Of a stretch of DNA of 64,000 nucleotides, positions 61,903-64,000 are shown one piece after another. The stretch spans positions 124,001 to 188,000 of the forward strand of contig CACWPS010000004.1 in assembly GCA_902762875.1 (NCBI GenBank), written 5' to 3'. The stretch's first letter is position 1; each line of letters starts with the position of its first letter. The notes beneath the pieces are model-generated. The model was given only the letters and a program-made list of their open reading frames with translations. It was not told the DNA's origin and did not search any database. Position numbers and translations under genes: made by a program. The stretch is from Oscillospiraceae bacterium (lineage in GTDB: Bacteria > Bacillota > Clostridia > Oscillospirales > Acutalibacteraceae).

Positions 61903-62221
61903 ACTCCCCTTGCCCTACAAGGTCAGAAAGGGCTTTAGTATTTACTGTGCCATTGTGCTTGTGGTAGCACTTATGTTTACCATGTCTATGACGGCATTTG
62001 CCGCAAATGATGATCCGCTTACCGTAGTCAACAACTTGTCCGATTTTATTTTCGGACTTATCCGAGCAATCGGACTTATTATGCTCGGCTTCGGTATCGT
62101 GCAGGTGGGACTTTCTCTTAAATCCCACGATCCGTCGCAGAGAGCCAACGGCTTTTTGACAGTTGCGGGCGGTATTGTCATTACCTTTGCAAAAGAGATT
62201 CTTAATCTCATTACGGGTTGA
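61868..62221 (+). CDS. Maff2-family small membrane protein (VirB2-like)
   Basis: This 117-residue protein has a basic N terminus, a signal-like helix (SIYCAIVLVVALMFTMSMTA, then FAAND) and two further helices (LSDFIFGLIRAIGLIMLGFG and the C-terminal one). This is the pattern of Maff2 proteins of conjugative elements and of VirB2-like pilins. It overlaps the end of virD4 and is followed by a GC-rich hairpin. A channel or pilin-like subunit role is inferred. Confidence 0.82.
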   Translation: MKKTHLKKNTTKLPLPYKVRKGFSIYCAIVLVVALMFTMSMTAFAANDDPLTVVNNLSDFIFGLIRAIGLIMLGFGIVQVGLSLKSHDPSQRANGFLTVAGGIVITFAKEILNLITG

Positions 62222-62228
62222 GCAAGAA

Positions 62229-62258
62229 GCCGGGCGGGGCTTTTCAACTCCGCCCGGC
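62229..62258 (+). terminator. GC-rich hairpin after the Maff2 gene
   Basis: GCCGGGCGG (62229-62237) pairs perfectly with CCGCCCGGC (62250-62258), loop of 12, followed by AAATCTTT. It resembles the hairpin after the pilin pair and may set the ratio of the small protein to downstream products. Confidence 0.68.
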
Positions 62259-62283
62259 AAATCTTTGAAGGGAGTGATGAAAC

Positions 62284-63120
62284 TTGTCCGATAACTGGGT
62301 AGTTCAAAATCTGCAAAATGCACTTGAAACTTGGAACTCAAAGTTCGCAGAGATATGGACGCTGCTTACGCAATCGCCCAAAAACTTCAAGGGCGGTGCG
62401 ATATGGCAGGTAATACTGAGTATTCACGGGGCATTGCAGGCTATCGGATATGCTTTGCTCGTCCTGTTTTTTGTTGTAGGCGTTGTAAAAACCTGCGGTT
62501 CTTTAACAGAAGTAAAGAAACCGGAACATGCCTTAAAACTGTTTATCCGTTTTGCGCTCGCAAAGGGGGTTATAACCTACGGTCTCGAATTGATGCTCAA
62601 ACTGATGGTCATTGTGCAAGGCGTTATTTCCAAGATAATGACGGCTTCCGGAATTGCAAGTTCATCATCAACGGTATTGCCGCAAAGCATTATTGATGCT
62701 ATTGAAGACTGCGGATTTTGGGAGTCGATACCGCTATGGGCGGTTACGCTGATTGGCGGCTTATTCATAACGGTGCTGTCTTTCATTATGATCATGAGCG
62801 TTTACGGGCGTTTTTTCAAAATATATATGTACTCGGCTATTGCCCCTGTTCCGCTTTCCACCTTTGCGGGACAGCCGACCGAGAATGTGGGAAAGACATT
62901 TCTAAAAAGCTACTGCGCCGTACTTCTTGAAGGTGCAATTATCGTGCTTGCCTGTGTAATCTTTTCAGTATTCGCTTCAAGCCCGCCGACGGTAGATACT
63001 TCCGCAGCAGCGGTTACGCAGGTGTGGAGCTATGTAGGTGAGCTGATATTCAATATGCTTGTTCTCGTCGGTAGCGTTAAAATGGCAGACCGCATTGTGC
63101 GTGAAATGATGGGACTGTAA
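62284..63120 (+). CDS. VirB6/TrbL-like conjugal transfer membrane protein
   Basis: This 278-residue polytopic protein has five or six helices, with IHGALQAIGYALLVLFFVVG early and a central YGRFFKIYMYSAIAPVPLST motif. The latter is typical of the VirB6/TrbL (CD1107-like) group in Tn1549-type elements. The start is TTG with GGGAG upstream. It follows Maff2 in the expected order. In related elements, further channel genes come next, but here a Fic gene lies in between. Confidence 0.85.
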   Translation: MSDNWVVQNLQNALETWNSKFAEIWTLLTQSPKNFKGGAIWQVILSIHGALQAIGYALLVLFFVVGVVKTCGSLTEVKKPEHALKLFIRFALAKGVITYGLELMLKLMVIVQGVISKIMTASGIASSSSTVLPQSIIDAIEDCGFWESIPLWAVTLIGGLFITVLSFIMIMSVYGRFFKIYMYSAIAPVPLSTFAGQPTENVGKTFLKSYCAVLLEGAIIVLACVIFSVFASSPPTVDTSAAAVTQVWSYVGELIFNMLVLVGSVKMADRIVREMMGL

Positions 63121-63152
63121 TTGTGACATTTTTGTTGTTACAAGAATATCTA

Positions 63153-63181
63153 TTGCAATGTAGGGAACAATATGGTATAAT
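63153..63181 (+). promoter_or_regulatory. Promoter of the Fic gene
   Basis: TTGCAA (63153-63158) and TATAAT (63176-63181) are spaced 17 bp, 33 bp before the ATG. The inverted repeat arms of 63160-63203 flank the -10 box. Confidence 0.72.
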
Positions 63182-63203
63182 AACGATATAAAAAGTTCCC
63201 TAC
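63160..63203 (+). promoter_or_regulatory. Inverted repeat operator at the Fic promoter
   Basis: GTAGGGAAC (63160-63168) and GTTCCCTAC (63195-63203) are perfect 9-bp arms, 26 bases apart. One lies between -35 and -10, the other at the start of the transcript next to GGAGG. This fits looping or cooperative repression. Confidence 0.65.
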
Positions 63204-63213
63204 GGAGGCGCGT

Positions 63214-64000
63214 ATGAACAACAACTATCCTCAAATACAAGAATTGCTTCATCAGAAAGCAGATTTTCAGGCAAGATTAAAGCTTTTACCTTACGATGGA
63301 AATCCCGAAATTAAAGAACGGGACTCAAAGAAGTATCTGTATATCCGCAAACGAGTCGGTTCAAGGCTTTCCTCAACATATGTAGATGCCTATTCCGATG
63401 AACTGTATCAGCTTCTTCTCCGTAATGCTCGTGACGCAAGAGAGCTTCGAAAAAATATTCGGCGTCTGGATAAAGAACTTGCGGCACTTGGATATTCTAA
63501 TTCGGAAATTTCACCGCGAGTGCAGCTTAACTTGGATTTTGCAAGAGCCAATATGAAATCCAATATTTACGATCAGGCTATTTTGGAGGGCGTTGCAACC
63601 AGCTTTCCGCAGACCGAGGATATTATCGAAAACGGTACGGTAAACGGTATGACAGCCACCGATGTGCAGAAGATATTAAATTTGAAACACGCTTGGGAGT
63701 TTATCCTTGATACCGATGTAATCAGTTACCCTTCGGATTATTCAATTCTTTGCCATATAGCAAAGCTTGTGAACGAAGGTTTCTTTCAAGACGGCGGTCG
63801 CATTCGTGGCGTTCCGGTCACAATCGGAGGCACAAGCTATGTTCCACCCATGCCGATTGAATCGGTCGTGAAGGAGAATATTGAAGCAATACTTAAAACA
63901 GATATGCCGTCTGATGAGAAAGCAATTCGGCTTTGTCTTTACTGCATGAAAACGCAGATTTTCAATGACGGTAACAAGAGAGCTTCGGTAATTTTCGCAA
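63214..64000 (+). CDS. Fic-family protein, 3' end outside window
   Basis: The visible 262 codons start MNNNYPQIQELLHQKADFQA and run past the edge. The N-terminal third (KKYLYIRKR, DAYSDELYQLLLRNARDARE, LRKNIRRLDKELAAL) is a basic helical region. The Fic core then follows. The Fic motif, normally H-x-F-x-D-G-N-(G/K)-R, reads QIFNDGNKRAS, so Gln replaces the catalytic His (residue 248, codon 63955-63957). Doc-like NKR suggests a relative of Doc/Fic toxins that modify proteins with a nucleotide or phosphate. It is a self-contained cargo unit with its own promoter and operator. Confidence 0.8.
   Translation, partial: MNNNYPQIQELLHQKADFQARLKLLPYDGNPEIKERDSKKYLYIRKRVGSRLSSTYVDAYSDELYQLLLRNARDARELRKNIRRLDKELAALGYSNSEISPRVQLNLDFARANMKSNIYDQAILEGVATSFPQTEDIIENGTVNGMTATDVQKILNLKHAWEFILDTDVISYPSDYSILCHIAKLVNEGFFQDGGRIRGVPVTIGGTSYVPPMPIESVVKENIEAILKTDMPSDEKAIRLCLYCMKTQIFNDGNKRASVIFA

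Noticed and set aside
1-64000. tRNA, rRNA genes and CRISPR arrays
   Set aside because: I saw no cloverleaf, no ribosomal RNA stretch and no regularly spaced repeat in either strand.

Overview
The window looks like a low-to-mid GC Clostridia genome, most likely from the gut Oscillospirales/Ruminococcaceae group. The grounds are the order smc-ftsY-rdgB-yhbY-nadD-yqeK-rsfS-leuS-secG-rpsU, the anaerobic pflB/pflA pair, Gram-positive ribosome binding sites with frequent TTG/GTG starts, and a Tn1549-type conjugative element. Taxonomy is inferred from gene content only.

Bases 1-23.7 kb are chromosomal. First come chromosome segregation, protein targeting, NAD synthesis and translation genes (smc to rpsU). 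They are followed by a YqeG phosphatase, an endonuclease IV, a P2-type cation ATPase with altered core motifs, and luxS. A TetR regulator with a clear promoter and palindromic operator then leads an ABC export operon. A four-gene envelope group follows (a CmpB-like membrane protein, GtrA, an FAD oxidoreductase and a GT-C glycosyltransferase). An RluA-type pseudouridine synthase is broken by a TGA inside its catalytic HRLD motif. pflB-pflA closes the section behind a long, palindrome-rich leader.

Bases 23.7-26.5 kb are an AT-rich scar. They hold an 18-bp direct repeat, a uvrB gene cut after about 91 codons, an orphan protein fragment, an intact DUF4143 ATPase on the minus strand and a truncated second ATPase.

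From about 26.5 kb to the right edge lies an integrative conjugative element (ICE), incomplete at the right. Its modules, in order:
- A structured, gene-free leader, then parA-parB-spoVG-like genes.
- A complete-looking Tad/Flp (type IVc) pilus locus: two tandem pilins, prepilin peptidase, CpaB, TadZ-like ATPase, CpaF/TadA, TadB, TadC, two pseudopilins, a zinc-ribbon membrane protein and a 1,094-residue secreted protein.
- Small regulatory and anti-defence-like proteins, then a 2,791-residue ArdC/MutS-I/N6-methylase/helicase protein. A separate conserved gene, tnpV, is overprinted in another frame inside it.
- A cargo ATPase flanked by a duplicated 3' end of the giant gene.
- DNA-processing genes (BFD-like, phosphoesterase, Toprim, YodL/DUF3846, DpnD/PcfM).
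- A candidate oriT, then mobC, relaxase, pcfB, an ArdC-like gene, virD4, a Maff2 small membrane protein and a virB6-like gene.
- A Fic-family gene cut by the window edge, with His replaced by Gln in its Fic motif.

The Tad locus and the conjugation genes sit in one transcriptional direction. GC-rich hairpins with a GGCGG/CCGCC core separate the modules. The most notable items are the mobile Tad pilus, the overprinted tnpV, the covarying duplicated hairpin, and the oriT-like nested inverted repeats.
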